Shown: piece by piece, positions 9,680 through 19,149 of the stretch
Layout: every line of letters starts with the position of its first letter
Position numbering within the stretch: the stretch's first letter is position 1
Source of the DNA: Rachicladosporium sp. CCFEE 5018
Taxonomy: Eukaryota > Ascomycota > Dothideomycetes > Cladosporiales > Cladosporiaceae
DNA: 56,198 bases
Direction of reading: 5' to 3'
Assembly (NCBI GenBank): GCA_002077045.2
Contig: KZ111145.1
Span: 945,115-1,001,312 of the forward strand
Notes under the pieces: model-generated
Seen by the model: the letters and a program-made list of their open reading frames with translations, nothing else
Told to the model about the DNA's origin: nothing
Databases searched by the model: none
Translations under genes and position numbers: made by a program

Positions 9680-10507
9680 CTAACTAGCTAGTACGAGCTT
9701 CGGTCGGAAGCCCTCTAAGACCCTTGGGTCGTCATTTCGGAGGACAAGCTGTCCCTCAAAGCGAATAATGTTTGCAGCAGAACCATCTCGATCCACGTAA
9801 CCTGGCTCTCCGAATCCACAAGCACAGTGTGCTGCGTGTAAATTGCGAATCACTTCGACCATGTCGCCAACGGTGTGTCCGTTGTTGGACCAGATGTGCA
9901 CAGTCTCAGCCTCAGGGTATGGCGACACGAGAGAGCAGGGACAGACCACGGTTCCTGACATGGCGAATATCGGCGACTGACATACAAGCATGGAGAGGAC
10001 TCGGTCACTCGGTATGAAGGTCTGCCATCGCTCCACGTTCAGCAGGAAAGTGACGGTGTACGCGATTGGTGCTGGTGGATTTGACCTGAGGGTTCTGGGC
10101 TTTCGGATGTTGATGTGGAAAGGTAGTCTGACCAGCTTGCCCAGCAGAGCGTAGTTAGCTTCTGGATCTCCCTCGAGGAAGAGCTTCTGTCGTAGGCGTG
10201 CGGATCGCTGAATGCAGGAGGCGAAGTAGCGATCAATATTAGATGCATTCAGCAGGTCACGAGGCTCCAGGTAGGAAAAGACTAGGTTGACAAGCTCCGC
10301 TGTCGCGAGAGCCTGGTGGCATGCCCCTCTCGACCGTGAGCAGTTCGTGAACGATTGCATGGGGTTCTCGACCACATCCTGAGCCTGCTGAGTGTCACTC
10401 GTGAGATGTCCGGCGTCTCCACTAGAAGATGGGGGAGGGCGACGATTGCTGCTCGGGTTGGGGGAATTTCTTGGTGCGTTAACCGGTACTGCAGTCGAGG
10501 CACTCAT
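9680..10507 (-). CDS. F-box-like protein (copy-1 member 3, full length)
   Basis: 275 aa. Residues 1-60 are Ser/Pro-rich and disordered. Residues ~63-115 form the F-box block (CHQALATAELVNLVFSYLEP..LLNASNIDRYFASCIQ..ARLRQKLFLEGDP). The C-terminal domain carries VLSMLVCQSPIFAMSGTVVC, TVGDMVEVIRNLHAAHC and LVLRNDDPRV, all shared with the other cluster members. The copy-2 counterpart (20512-19976) is about 78% identical through the F-box and then loses the whole C-terminal domain by deletion. This is the best full-length reference for the cluster. Likely an SCF substrate adaptor; the substrate is unknown. Confidence 0.75.
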   Translation of the reverse strand: MSASTAVPVNAPRNSPNPSSNRRPPPSSSGDAGHLTSDTQQAQDVVENPMQSFTNCSRSRGACHQALATAELVNLVFSYLEPRDLLNASNIDRYFASCIQRSARLRQKLFLEGDPEANYALLGKLVRLPFHINIRKPRTLRSNPPAPIAYTVTFLLNVERWQTFIPSDRVLSMLVCQSPIFAMSGTVVCPCSLVSPYPEAETVHIWSNNGHTVGDMVEVIRNLHAAHCACGFGEPGYVDRDGSAANIIRFEGQLVLRNDDPRVLEGFRPKLVLAS

Positions 10508-11157
10508 AGCAATTTACGCAATTCTCTGGGAAGAGTAACGGCTTAAGGCTGGATTACCTGAATGCTAGCAGAAACCATGGGCTTCTACATCGGCCTGTTA
10601 CGATACACTGCGCAAGAAGGCGCTGCATAGCCCCCGTCATACACCTGTCTCTCACCGGTTGCAGCCGGGGCAGTCTCTTGCCTCAGCAGCGGTTCGGAGA
10701 AGAATCGCGTCGAAATCTATGTCATTGCAACAATGTAGCCGTGTCGTTGGGGCTCGGTCGAGCCAGAGCTATGGCATACATGGAAGAACCGAATATTAAA
10801 CCCCCGGTCGTTCAGAAGCATCCTCAAGCTTTTGATGCTCGAGTCATGTGCTCGCCCCCCTCTCGGCTCCACCTCAGACGTTAGGAGAACCTGGAGCTCA
10901 TCACAACTTCGTGCATCTTGCGGTTACGACCATCATCATCGAGCGTAGAGTGCCGTCGTTCGAGTTTCAAGACCCACAGCTACTGCTACTCCGTGACGCA
11001 GTGAGACGCACGATGTGCAGTACAGGCTGAATATTACAGCGACGATGTTCCACCAACCATTTGCTGATGGCATGCCAGGCTGTCGAGGTATATATCGACG
11101 GCTCATCCATGAGGGTTATAGATCGTATATTGTAGGTACTCTTCTACGTTCTGTACG
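10508..11157. other. divergent promoter region, F-box / GH31 copy 1
   Basis: 650 bp without a gene. It is broadly similar to 20513-21195 and contains the TATA string of the GH31 gene. Confidence 0.55.
11089..11095 (+). promoter_or_regulatory. TATA box of GH31 copy 1
   Basis: TATATAT in the context gaggtatatatcgacg, 63 bp upstream of the GH31 ATG at 11158. It is preserved at 21130-21136, at nearly the same distance, in copy 2. Confidence 0.55.
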
Positions 11158-13483
11158 ATGTGGCCGCTCTCCCGGCTCTCAATTGCTGCTCTCGGCTTCT
11201 GCTCCGGAGTCTCCGCGCAGTCCCCGTACCCTAACAGCAGCGACTCGAATTACTTCCTCCCTAACACTACAGGCGTCCGGCTCCAACATGGTTTCGAGAC
11301 CGTACTGGTCCAGCCATATGGCTATGATGGCTTCCGCGTCCGGGCTTGGGCATTCCAGCCACCCAATGGAAATGAGATTTCCTTTCTCTACGACCCACCT
11401 CTCGAGGGTCCTGGTAACTCGAGTGCCGGCCCTGCTGACTTCACCTACGACACCACGATCGATGGCTCCCAGAATCTGACTCTGCGGAACGGCAACACTA
11501 TAGTTAAGACATTCAGCCCGAATGGCGACAACGTCACGAACGTGCGCTTTGCGTACTACAGAGTCGACGACGACGGCTCCGAGTCGTTGCTTACCAACGA
11601 ATACGCTCCCATCAAGAGTCTCAACCCGCGATACTACGAATGGACTGGAGCCGGGTATGAGTTCTCGGCTGCTTTTCCATTCTCTACCACACCGGACGAA
11701 CAGATCTACGGCACTGGCACACAGCAGGACCATATGGTCAACGAGAAGGGCATGGTGATCGACATGATCAACTTCAACAGTCACATCCCCACACCTGTAT
11801 TTATGTCCAGCAAGGGCTATGCGTTCGTCTGGAATTCAGCGAGTGAAGGGGAGATGGAGTTTGGGCAGCTGAGAAACCGCTTTACATCGAAGTCTACAAC
11901 GCTGGTCGATTATGCAATCGTCAGTGCACCTGTAGGCGACTACGACACGTTGCAACGTCGACTCTCTGCTATGACTGGACGGGCTCCGACGCCACCTGAC
12001 TGGTCGCTTGGCTACCTGCATAGCAAGCTACGCTACGAGAACCAGAGCGAGCTCATTCAGCTCGCGCAGAACTTCCATGACTACAAAATTCCCGTTTCGA
12101 TGCTTGTCGTCGACTATCAATCTTGGGCCCACCAAGGTGACTGGGCGCTAGATCCAGGTCTCTGGCCGAATGTGAGCTACATGTCACAGCGTGTCAAAGA
12201 TCTCACTGGTGCCGAGATCATGGCTAGTCTATGGCCTAGTGTCGAGGACGCGAGCGACAATTACGCCACAATGCAGAGGGAGGGTTACCTCGCGATGACT
12301 CGCTAAGGGCCTGGCACTACGGACAGCTGGAACGGCAGTTACATCCGCAACTATGATGCGACCAACCCTGATGCAAGGCAGTTCCCGTGGTCAAATCTGT
12401 ACGAGCACTACTACATCAACGGCATCAAGAACTTTTGGATCGATCAAGCTGACGGTGGCAATCTTGGGGAAGCGTATCAGAATAACGGACAGTCTAGCTT
12501 CATCCAGAGTCTGCCGAATCCCATCTCCGATGCATTGTACCATGCTGGCACCCAGAAGTCGGTCGGTAAGCTGTACCCATGGGCGCACCAGCAAGCTATC
12601 GAGGAAGGACTTCGCAACGCGACAGGTACAGTGATGGGTACTGCATGCGATTACGTCTCGCTATCCAGATCTGGCTACATCGGCAGTCAGCGCTTCTGCA
12701 GCATGATCTGGTCCGGTGATACCACGGCCGTCTGGGAGACGCTGTCCGCGCAAGTTGCTTCTGGACTGTCCGCAGCTGAGACAGGCTGGGGCTGGTGGAC
12801 TGTCGATGCCGGCGGGTTCCAAGGTGACCCTACTGTGTCCTGGTCGAACAACTTCGACGAAGAGCCCTATCGTGAGCTATACGTCCGCTGGCAGCAGTGG
12901 ACGACCTTCCTGCCATTCATGCGGAATCAGTAAGTCATCTCTACAGCGCCAATATCTCCGATCCTGTTACTGACTTGATCTCCCAGCGGCTCCCGCGCCT
13001 GCTGCACACAATCCGCTTACACACGCGACAACGAGCCCTGGACCTACGGCGCAGCCAACACCCCCACAGTCGTCAGCTACATCACGCTCCGCTACACCCT
13101 TGCTCCCTACCTCAAAGCCATCTTCTCCCAATTCTCGATCACGGGCCGCTCCATAATGAGGCCACTATATATGGACTGCTCGGTCTCGGACCCGGATATC
13201 GTCGAGATGACAAAGAAACAATAGCAATTACACGACGGAACAGTACATGTTTGGGCCGAGACTGTTGGTGACGCCTGTCACGCTGCCGAATGTGACGAGC
13301 TGGGATGTGTATTTGCCGAAGACGCAGACCGGGAGTGGTAATCGGACGAGGGAGTGGGCGTATTGGTGGACCAATGCTACGTATGCTGGGGGGCAGGTTG
13401 TCAACGTGCCAGCGCCGAGGGAGTGGATTCCGGTCTTCCATCTGGGGAGTAGGCAGGATGTGCTAGCGGGCACTGTGTTTTAG
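11158..13483 (+). pseudogene. secreted GH31 glycosidase, copy 1, nonsense plus frameshift
   Basis: Same two-exon structure as the intact copy (exon 1 11158-12929, intron 12930-12986, exon 2 12987-13483), with signal peptide MWPLSRLSIAALGFCSGVSA. Two lesions are visible by comparison. Codon 383 is TAA (12304-12306, after YLAMTR), where copy 2 has a Ser codon. An extra A lies in gagatgacaaagaaac near 13212-13215 in exon 2, which shifts the last ~90 codons. The stop removes the region with both catalytic Asp residues, so any product would be inactive. Between the lesions the frame is perfectly preserved, so inactivation is recent. The 3' third is nearly identical to copy 2. Confidence 0.9.
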
Positions 13484-13711
13484 AGGTCCAGCCTTCCGCT
13501 GTGAAGGCATTAATGAGTCGTTCAGACGCGATGCCATACTCGGCAGTATGCACACAATATATGCTTCCGGCCCGCATTTGTTCACATGCACGCCATGACG
13601 TCGCCTCCACGTCGCCCACGACAGCTCGGGAATGCAAGTTCCGAGACCACGGCGAGGCCACATGCACGACATCTGACAGTCGCAGGGAACCGCATTCACC
13701 GCAAGCTGCCT
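13484..13711. other. GH31 copy-1 3' flank up to the gap
   Basis: Nearly identical to 23524-23751. No gene seen. The match is cut by the N run. Confidence 0.7.
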
Positions 13712-13811
13712 NNNNNNNNNNNNNNNNNNNNNNNNNNNNNNNNNNNNNNNNNNNNNNNNNNNNNNNNNNNNNNNNNNNNNNNNNNNNNNNNNNNNNNNNN
13801 NNNNNNNNNNN
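13712..13811. other. assembly gap of exactly 100 N
   Basis: One hundred N, the conventional size for a gap of unknown length. It falls exactly between the two duplication copies and cuts the second dioxygenase gene. Missing sequence could hold the rest of that gene and the duplication junction. Confidence 1.
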
Positions 13812-13959
13812 CGCCGATTGCCTCCTTGTCCGGTATCGATGCGCCGGCATTGGGGCGCAGATCTACTGTAGTCTTGCTCCCATCTGCGCCGGTAATGGTG
13901 ACTGGCCTGTCTTGGCCGTGCTGCGCGGCAGTGCCGTTGGATGGAGAGGTGTCAGCCAT
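13812..13959 (-). CDS. extradiol dioxygenase-like protein, copy 2, 5' end only
   Basis: The frame starts at ATG 13959 with MADTSPSNGTAAQHGQDRPV and gives 49 residues identical to the gene at 3366 before entering the N run. The rest is in the gap or absent. Whether a complete second dioxygenase exists cannot be told here. Upstream sequence matches that of copy 1 at about 98% over ~500 bp. Confidence 0.8.
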
Positions 13960-14418
13960 TGTCGAGGATACTTTCGTCGCACGCCTGACTTTGTGTTGAA
14001 CAGAAGCCTGACAATATCTCGAGCGACGCCATACTGAACCGCGAAGATGCTTTGGTCATCCACGTTAGGCTCAGCCCCGCCGAAGTGAGGTCGGCAGCGG
14101 ACGTGGATCGGCAGTTGAAGTCACTCCACAACGTCCACACGGAGCTACGCCAAGATGAACCTCATGGAAGGTTTTCCCTCATCATTACATGGCAGAGCAA
14201 AAACTACCCGATCTTAACGGCGAAGCCGGGAGGACGACAGAATGATATGCAGCTCAAAGATCGTTTACATTGCATCGCTGCAGACTATGTACGAGACCAA
14301 CAGAACAGCTTCAAGAGCTCTGAATGTCTGTCGCCCTGCTACGCATCAATACGTTGACCACGTCGCTGGAGTCAACTTCGTTTCCTCTTCTTTGATCTCG
14401 AAGACTACCAGCCTCCGT

Positions 14419-14766
14419 TCACAAGTCCTTCCCAGTCGTCTGCTTCAGCCCATCCTTGTCCTTCGATCCTCTTGCCACAGCGTCGTTGGGGATGCCACCC
14501 TCAAGCGCCTCTCGTCCGACACCCTGCCCTTGCACGTTCGTGCTGTATGAGTTGTCATCCACGCGTGCTGAGCTCTCGCCTGTAGCCGGCCCGCGGAGTG
14601 CGTCGTTGCCGTACGAGAATGAGGTGTCGCTCACGCCGCCGGAGCTGACATTGGTGGCGGTGCCATCGGCAGAGTTGAAGTCAGACTTGACTGGTGGGTC
14701 GTCTGGGAGGGGCAGGTTGCTGCGGCGCTCCTCGATGATGTCGGCTTTGCTCTGCTTGTCGGACAT
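14419..14766 (-). CDS. small conserved disordered protein, copy 2
   Basis: 115 aa, same start (MSDKQSKADIIEERRSNLPL) and end (TTGKDL) as the copy at 4174-3827. Differences are scattered substitutions with no indel. The frame is open upstream to 14889, but copy 1 does not share that extension, so Met 14766 is the supported start. Hydrophilic with no domain. Function unknown. Confidence 0.7.
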   Translation of the reverse strand: MSDKQSKADIIEERRSNLPLPDDPPVKSDFNSADGTATNVSSGGVSDTSFSYGNDALRGPATGESSARVDDNSYSTNVQGQGVGREALEGGIPNDAVARGSKDKDGLKQTTGKDL

Positions 14767-15587
14767 GGTGGTGGCGGGTTTATGGTAGATTGCTTGGTAT
14801 GCCTGGAGGTCTGCTGGAAGACAGTGGGTGGCAATTGTTTGGTTCTTGTTACGCGGAGAAGGGAGAGGACTCGTTAGATAGGAAATCAAGGGAGCTCGAT
14901 CACTTCATATACATATACCCTACCTAGTAGCTTGCCAGCGCGATAAATATCTTCACCTCATGACGTTGTCTTGACGTGCTTCTTACAGTATGAAGTGATG
15001 ATGATCACGAATGCGGGTCGGTTTTCCAGTCTGCGATTTCGATCCAGCGACTGAGTCCCTGCAACTGTCTTGCAAATTCGGCCTCGATACTTATTGCGTA
15101 TCGAAGGAGTGCGGCTAGAGCAATTGAAAACGAGATCATCTGACGTTGAAATCTCCGAAGGGAGGGAGTTTTGCAAAAATGTATAACGTTAGTTGTTTGC
15201 AAAAGCGGAAAGGCTCCGTGTCTCCTCTCTCCAAGACTCACTTCGACTGTTGTGTCTCCATCGAACGTCATCCCTTCAACACGACCCTTTCAGCTCCCGT
15301 CGTTATAAGAGTAGCTGGTAGTGAATGCAGTCGTCGGAATGCGAAGATAATGTCAACGGGCACTCGAAGCTTGCAATGCTGATTGCAAGGCTGCGGCACT
15401 GATGAGGTTGGTCAATTCAAGAGCAACGGCAGGGGTCGGGGTCTATGTCACATCAAGGTGAACCGCATACCAATACACGAGTGACGGCTGCGCCTCGAGA
15501 AACACAACTTTCCATCTCCGTCGCATTCTGCCTCTCCAAATCCTTTCATCTCATTCCGCTCTTGCTTGACCGATCAACAGGAACAAG
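14767..15587. other. divergent promoter region, copy 2
   Basis: No gene seen. Similar to 4175-4993 with many small differences; the TATATAAG-like string of copy 1 is not preserved. Confidence 0.45.
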
Positions 15588-16535
15588 ATGCACGCCTTCA
15601 ACACACCCACATCACGCTGGCAAGCAGTCGTCGCCCGAGACGCCGCTGCAGACGGTCACTTTGTGTACTGCGTACGAACAACAGGCATCTACTGTCGGCC
15701 AATATGCAAAGCTCGGTGCGCAAGAAGGGCGAATGTAGAATTCCACATAGATGCGAGTGACGCGGAAGCAGCCGGCTTCAGAGCTTGCAAACGATGCCAA
15801 CCACAGCTCCTCAGCTATACGCCTGAAAGCGACAAGATCACGAAGGCCTTGGAGGCCATTGATGGGCTTAATCCCGATCAGCCTCTTCCGTCGCTTGAAT
15901 ACTTGGCACGTTGCGCCGGCCTGACGAAGCATCACTTTCATCGCAGCTTCAAGCGTGCGATGGGTGTCACTCCACGAGAGTATTTGCTACTCAAGAGGAA
16001 CGCTGGGAGCACCAATGATCTACATCAAGCTTCAAGTACGGAGTCGTCTTCGGTGGGCACGCCATGGACGCTCTCCGAAACATCTGATGGTCCTTTGTCG
16101 CTTAAAACTTCGAACGATTACGCCGAAGAATTGTACCCGGACTGGCTCAATACCCTCGACATCGGGCAAGACACGTGCGCATCGTTCGCGCACACCGAGG
16201 ACTTGAACCCTACCGCACAGCAATCTGCCAACGTCTTCTACGCTATACGTCAAACCACGTCGGGTCTACTGTTGATAGCTTTCCTGCATGGCCGGGTACA
16301 CAAGCTTGAGCTCTGCGACTCTCTCGACGACGCCATCTCAGAGCTGAACCGCACGTTCGAATTCCCCGCATACATCGTGATTTGCCTCGACGCGAGCCAG
16401 TCGAAGGATATCGCAGAATCGGCGTTGATGGCTACCAAAGCAGATGAACTCGTGCTTGCAATGGATCGACCAAGCGGGAGGATGGTATATGTCTCACACG
16501 CCTTATCAAGCGGCTCTCATGTGGGATCAGCGTAG
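15588..16535 (+). CDS. Ada-like methyl-phosphotriester sensor/regulator without the MGMT active site, copy 2
   Basis: 315 aa, the same length as copy 1. The four zinc Cys (36, 40, 67, 70) and the single AraC-type HTH (LEYLARCAGLTKHHFHRSFK) are unchanged. Divergence is strongly uneven: residues 1-135 are about 93% identical to copy 1, the linker (~140-205) is barely alignable, and the degenerate MGMT-like part (YAIRQTTSGLLLIAF) is intermediate. No PCHR motif. Both copies keep an open frame, so selection appears to hold the sensor and DNA-binding half while the rest drifts. Confidence 0.9.
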   Translation: MHAFNTPTSRWQAVVARDAAADGHFVYCVRTTGIYCRPICKARCARRANVEFHIDASDAEAAGFRACKRCQPQLLSYTPESDKITKALEAIDGLNPDQPLPSLEYLARCAGLTKHHFHRSFKRAMGVTPREYLLLKRNAGSTNDLHQASSTESSSVGTPWTLSETSDGPLSLKTSNDYAEELYPDWLNTLDIGQDTCASFAHTEDLNPTAQQSANVFYAIRQTTSGLLLIAFLHGRVHKLELCDSLDDAISELNRTFEFPAYIVICLDASQSKDIAESALMATKADELVLAMDRPSGRMVYVSHALSSGSHVGSA

Positions 16536-16878
16536 CTGAGCTAGATATGTGGTAAGTCTTCAACATCAGGCGCATGGGCAGCACGTCTAGTCTACCTCCG
16601 CGTTCTCGCCAGTCTGTATGCCAACACGACGAAAAGTCTAGTCATTGAATTACTGGCCCACGGGTACAGATTTCCAAAAGCGCAAAAATACGCCTGTGTT
16701 GCTGATCTTATAGATCACTGATTGCTGTGTGTGGCATCTTGTCACCCTGCAATAAACTCACTATGGGCGATCTGGAGGAAACGAGCAGACGGCTTGGCAA
16801 ATCATCGAGTGCTTCTATTCGCGATCTACATATCTAGATGTCAACCACCCTACTGTTGAACAATCGATTGATTGACCC
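16536..16878. other. intergenic between convergent genes, copy 2
   Basis: 343 bp, no gene seen. Confidence 0.5.
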
Positions 16879-17550
16879 TCATGACCTCAGCTCCTCAGCC
16901 GGCAATCGATACAATTCCTCCTCGATATGCGCCAACTTCGACTCCGCCAGTCGACCCGACTTCAGCCCATACGTATGCTGGAAGCTCATGATCATCGGTT
17001 TCCAGGCATCAGGATCGATCCTGTTGGCGTGACCAGGCAGCCGCAGAGCCTCCACAACGTGTGTACGGAGAACTCGGATCTCGCAAGCCATGATGAAGCC
17101 CTTCGCCTCGCCAGGAAGATCACTCATCATCTCGTGCACGCCCTCTAGTTCACCCTCCATTTGCACGGGACACTCTTGTATCCGTGGCGGCGCAATGAGC
17201 CCCGATGCTTGTGGCGTCAGGCCAGCGGCGGCGAATTTGTCTTTCGTGTAGCGATATCCGAGGGCGACTTTCCAGTCGGGTAACACGATCGTGCCGGTCG
17301 TGCAAGCGAGGGCGTTGAGCGCTGCCATCTGGTCGTCGGAGGCGAGATTGAGAACGCACTGCTTCGTGCGGAGGAGATTTGCGGTTGTTTGTGACGTTTG
17401 CGCGAGGCCGAGCATGCAGCGGTTGCCGAGCCACCATGCTGAAGACATTGGGGCGATGTTGGGGGTGCCGTCTTCGTTCAATGTTGTGATAAGGACGACG
17501 GGCGTGCCCCAGTAGTGGATCGCTGGGCTGATGACTGAGTGGGTGGACAT
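16879..17550 (-). CDS. flavin reductase-like FMN-binding protein, copy 2, intact
   Basis: 223 aa, one exon. The N-terminal two thirds carry the split-barrel flavin reductase signature: GTPVVLITTLNEDGTPNIAP, SSAWWLGNRCMLGL and TANLLRTKQCVLNL. The rest (IQECPVQMEGELEGV..) is typical of the fungal branch. Such proteins bind FMN and reduce it with NAD(P)H, or act as uncharacterised flavoproteins. They can supply reduced flavin to a monooxygenase, but none is seen nearby. No targeting signal, so probably cytosolic. It is the only intact member of the duplicated pair. It lies convergent to the Ada-like gene. Confidence 0.85.
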   Translation of the reverse strand: MSTHSVISPAIHYWGTPVVLITTLNEDGTPNIAPMSSAWWLGNRCMLGLAQTSQTTANLLRTKQCVLNLASDDQMAALNALACTTGTIVLPDWKVALGYRYTKDKFAAAGLTPQASGLIAPPRIQECPVQMEGELEGVHEMMSDLPGEAKGFIMACEIRVLRTHVVEALRLPGHANRIDPDAWKPMIMSFQHTYGLKSGRLAESKLAHIEEELYRLPAEELRS

Positions 17551-18195
17551 TATGAGAGTATGTCGGGGGGGTGACTGCTAGTGGAAGCTGATCTTGATGT
17601 GAACTTGCTGGTAGTGAGTGCAGTTTAACGGCAGGCAACCGAGTCTTATACTACACTGCTTGTCCTGTGATACGAGTTTGGATCACATTCGATTTGCGGC
17701 ATTGACCTATTGTGGCCACTGCGCAGTCATATCTCTAATTAGAGCCCGCTGCTGCAGTTCGTCAATTCCACAGCAACGGCTGCGCCCGAACTGCAAACTG
17801 TCGGATGGGATCATCTTTGAAGATAGAATGATTCATTTGGCTCGTCATCGGCAGCGGCCGTGCAGTGGATAATAAAAGCAATACACTGGTGACTTCTACA
17901 GCAAGATCATAATGACAATTTTGGTGCCCTCTCACACTGGCGATGCGCAAGCCCTCGTCGACTCGTCCATTCTCCGTGGTCACTGACTTCGCCACGCGCC
18001 TCAAAGCACAGCTGCCCACCTTAGAGCAGACCGTATCGCTCCGCGAGGCTCGGGACCTCTCAGAAATTTCTATGTAGTCTTGCACGAAGATCAACATCAC
18101 ATGCAGACCTTGTACCCACCTGTGCTATGACGCGGCACTGGCGTGTGAAGTTGTCGAGCAGCACAACTGCGCCTCATGTTGAGACGAACACCTTA
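17551..18195. other. intergenic, no gene seen
   Basis: 645 bp with only short shadow frames. Confidence 0.5.
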
Positions 18196-19110
18196 TCAGT
18201 CACGTCGACGTCCACTAAAGGCGTCGCGATGCTCGCCTATGCTTGTGCAGGCTTCCAGTGGCGGGAAGCGGCCATACACCCTGTCATCAAACTGTGTTCG
18301 CTGATGGAACTCACAGAGGGTATGCTCGTGCAGGAACGATATCGATGCCATGAACCTGATGCGTCTCGCAGCTGATGCCATCTTGCCTCTCCGATCAGTG
18401 ATCTGGTAGGGAGGGCATGAGCGACGCGCTTGTCGTAGTCGCTGCGCAGCCTCCTTCAGTTCTCCGAACGTAACTCCAGTCGCAAAGGTAATCGTCTCGA
18501 TGATCCATGATGGTGGACTCGAGCCTGAATCTGCAGATTCGTGTATTGAGCAGGTACACATGACAAACCCTGTAGCCGTAAACACCGGCAGCTGGCATAC
18601 AAGCATTGAGTGAATACGGCGACCCGGTATCGAATCTGGAACACCAGGGCGCTCGACTCGAGAGTCGAAACAGGCGCTATACGGAGATGAATCGTCTTCG
18701 AGTCCATCGAGTGCCCGGTTGCGGAGAGAAAGCCCAAGGTGCATGGTGAAGACGGTCTCGACAGTCCAGGCGGCTTCTGGATCTCCTTGCAGAGACAGCT
18801 TTTTCCGCAGCCGTGCCGACTGCAGGATCGAAGTTGAGAGAGCCCCGTTGATTCGCATGGCACGCAGCGCATCGTTGACGCTGAGGCATAGAACAACACG
18901 TTCGAGGAGCTCAGGCAGAGCTAAGGCTCCGTGGCAGGCTACGGTCTGTTTTGGGCGCACTCCATCTTCACGGGTAAGACTTTCGGGGGTTTGTAGGTGG
19001 TTCTCGTATGCACCTACCGCGTTCTTAGTGCATGCTCGAACGTAGCTCAACGAGGACCACTTACTTGCAGCTGACGCGATGGCATTATAATGTTTGCGTA
19101 CACTGATCAT
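18196..19110 (-). CDS. F-box-like protein (copy-2 member 1)
   Basis: The frame is open from 19224, but the first ~24 residues (MEAPILLQKDDPSRP..) look like the C-terminal end of the preceding family member, so I take Met 19110 (MISVRKHYNAIASAAS) as the likely start. 304 aa. The F-box block LALPELLERVVLCLSVNDAL..SILQSARLRKKLSLQGDP spans about 65-115. C-terminal family motifs IHSMLVCQLPVFTATG and ATGVTFGELKEAAQRL follow. The tail after ~250 departs from the other members and may be frameshifted. It is only about 25% similar to the copy-1 gene in the corresponding place. Probable SCF adaptor; substrate unknown. Confidence 0.6.
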   Translation of the reverse strand: MISVRKHYNAIASAASKWSSLSYVRACTKNAVGAYENHLQTPESLTREDGVRPKQTVACHGALALPELLERVVLCLSVNDALRAMRINGALSTSILQSARLRKKLSLQGDPEAAWTVETVFTMHLGLSLRNRALDGLEDDSSPYSACFDSRVERPGVPDSIPGRRIHSMLVCQLPVFTATGFVMCTCSIHESADSGSSPPSWIIETITFATGVTFGELKEAAQRLRQARRSCPPYQITDRRGKMASAARRIRFMASISFLHEHTLCEFHQRTQFDDRVYGRFPPLEACTSIGEHRDAFSGRRRD

Positions 19111-19149
19111 GACAGCATTTCGCCGTGAGCCTAGTCTGGAACCTATGTC

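Larger units (their letters stand above)
3219..13711. repeat. tandem segmental duplication, copy 1 (left boundary not defined)
   Basis: Sequence from 3219 matches sequence from 13812 in order and orientation. Paired landmarks: dioxygenase ATG 3366/13959, small protein ATG 4174/14766, Ada-like ATG 4994/15588, flavin-reductase ATG 7065/17550, GH31 ATG 11158/21199, GH31 stop 13483/23523. The offset falls from ~10,593 to ~10,485 and then ~10,040, so copy 2 is ~550 bp shorter, with most of the loss in the F-box section. The right end runs into the N gap. The true left edge cannot be seen because copy 2 begins at the gap. Confidence 0.95.

Noticed and set aside
13501..14037. frames reading through the N gap
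   Set aside because: They consist of unrelated sequence joined by undetermined bases and have no biological meaning.
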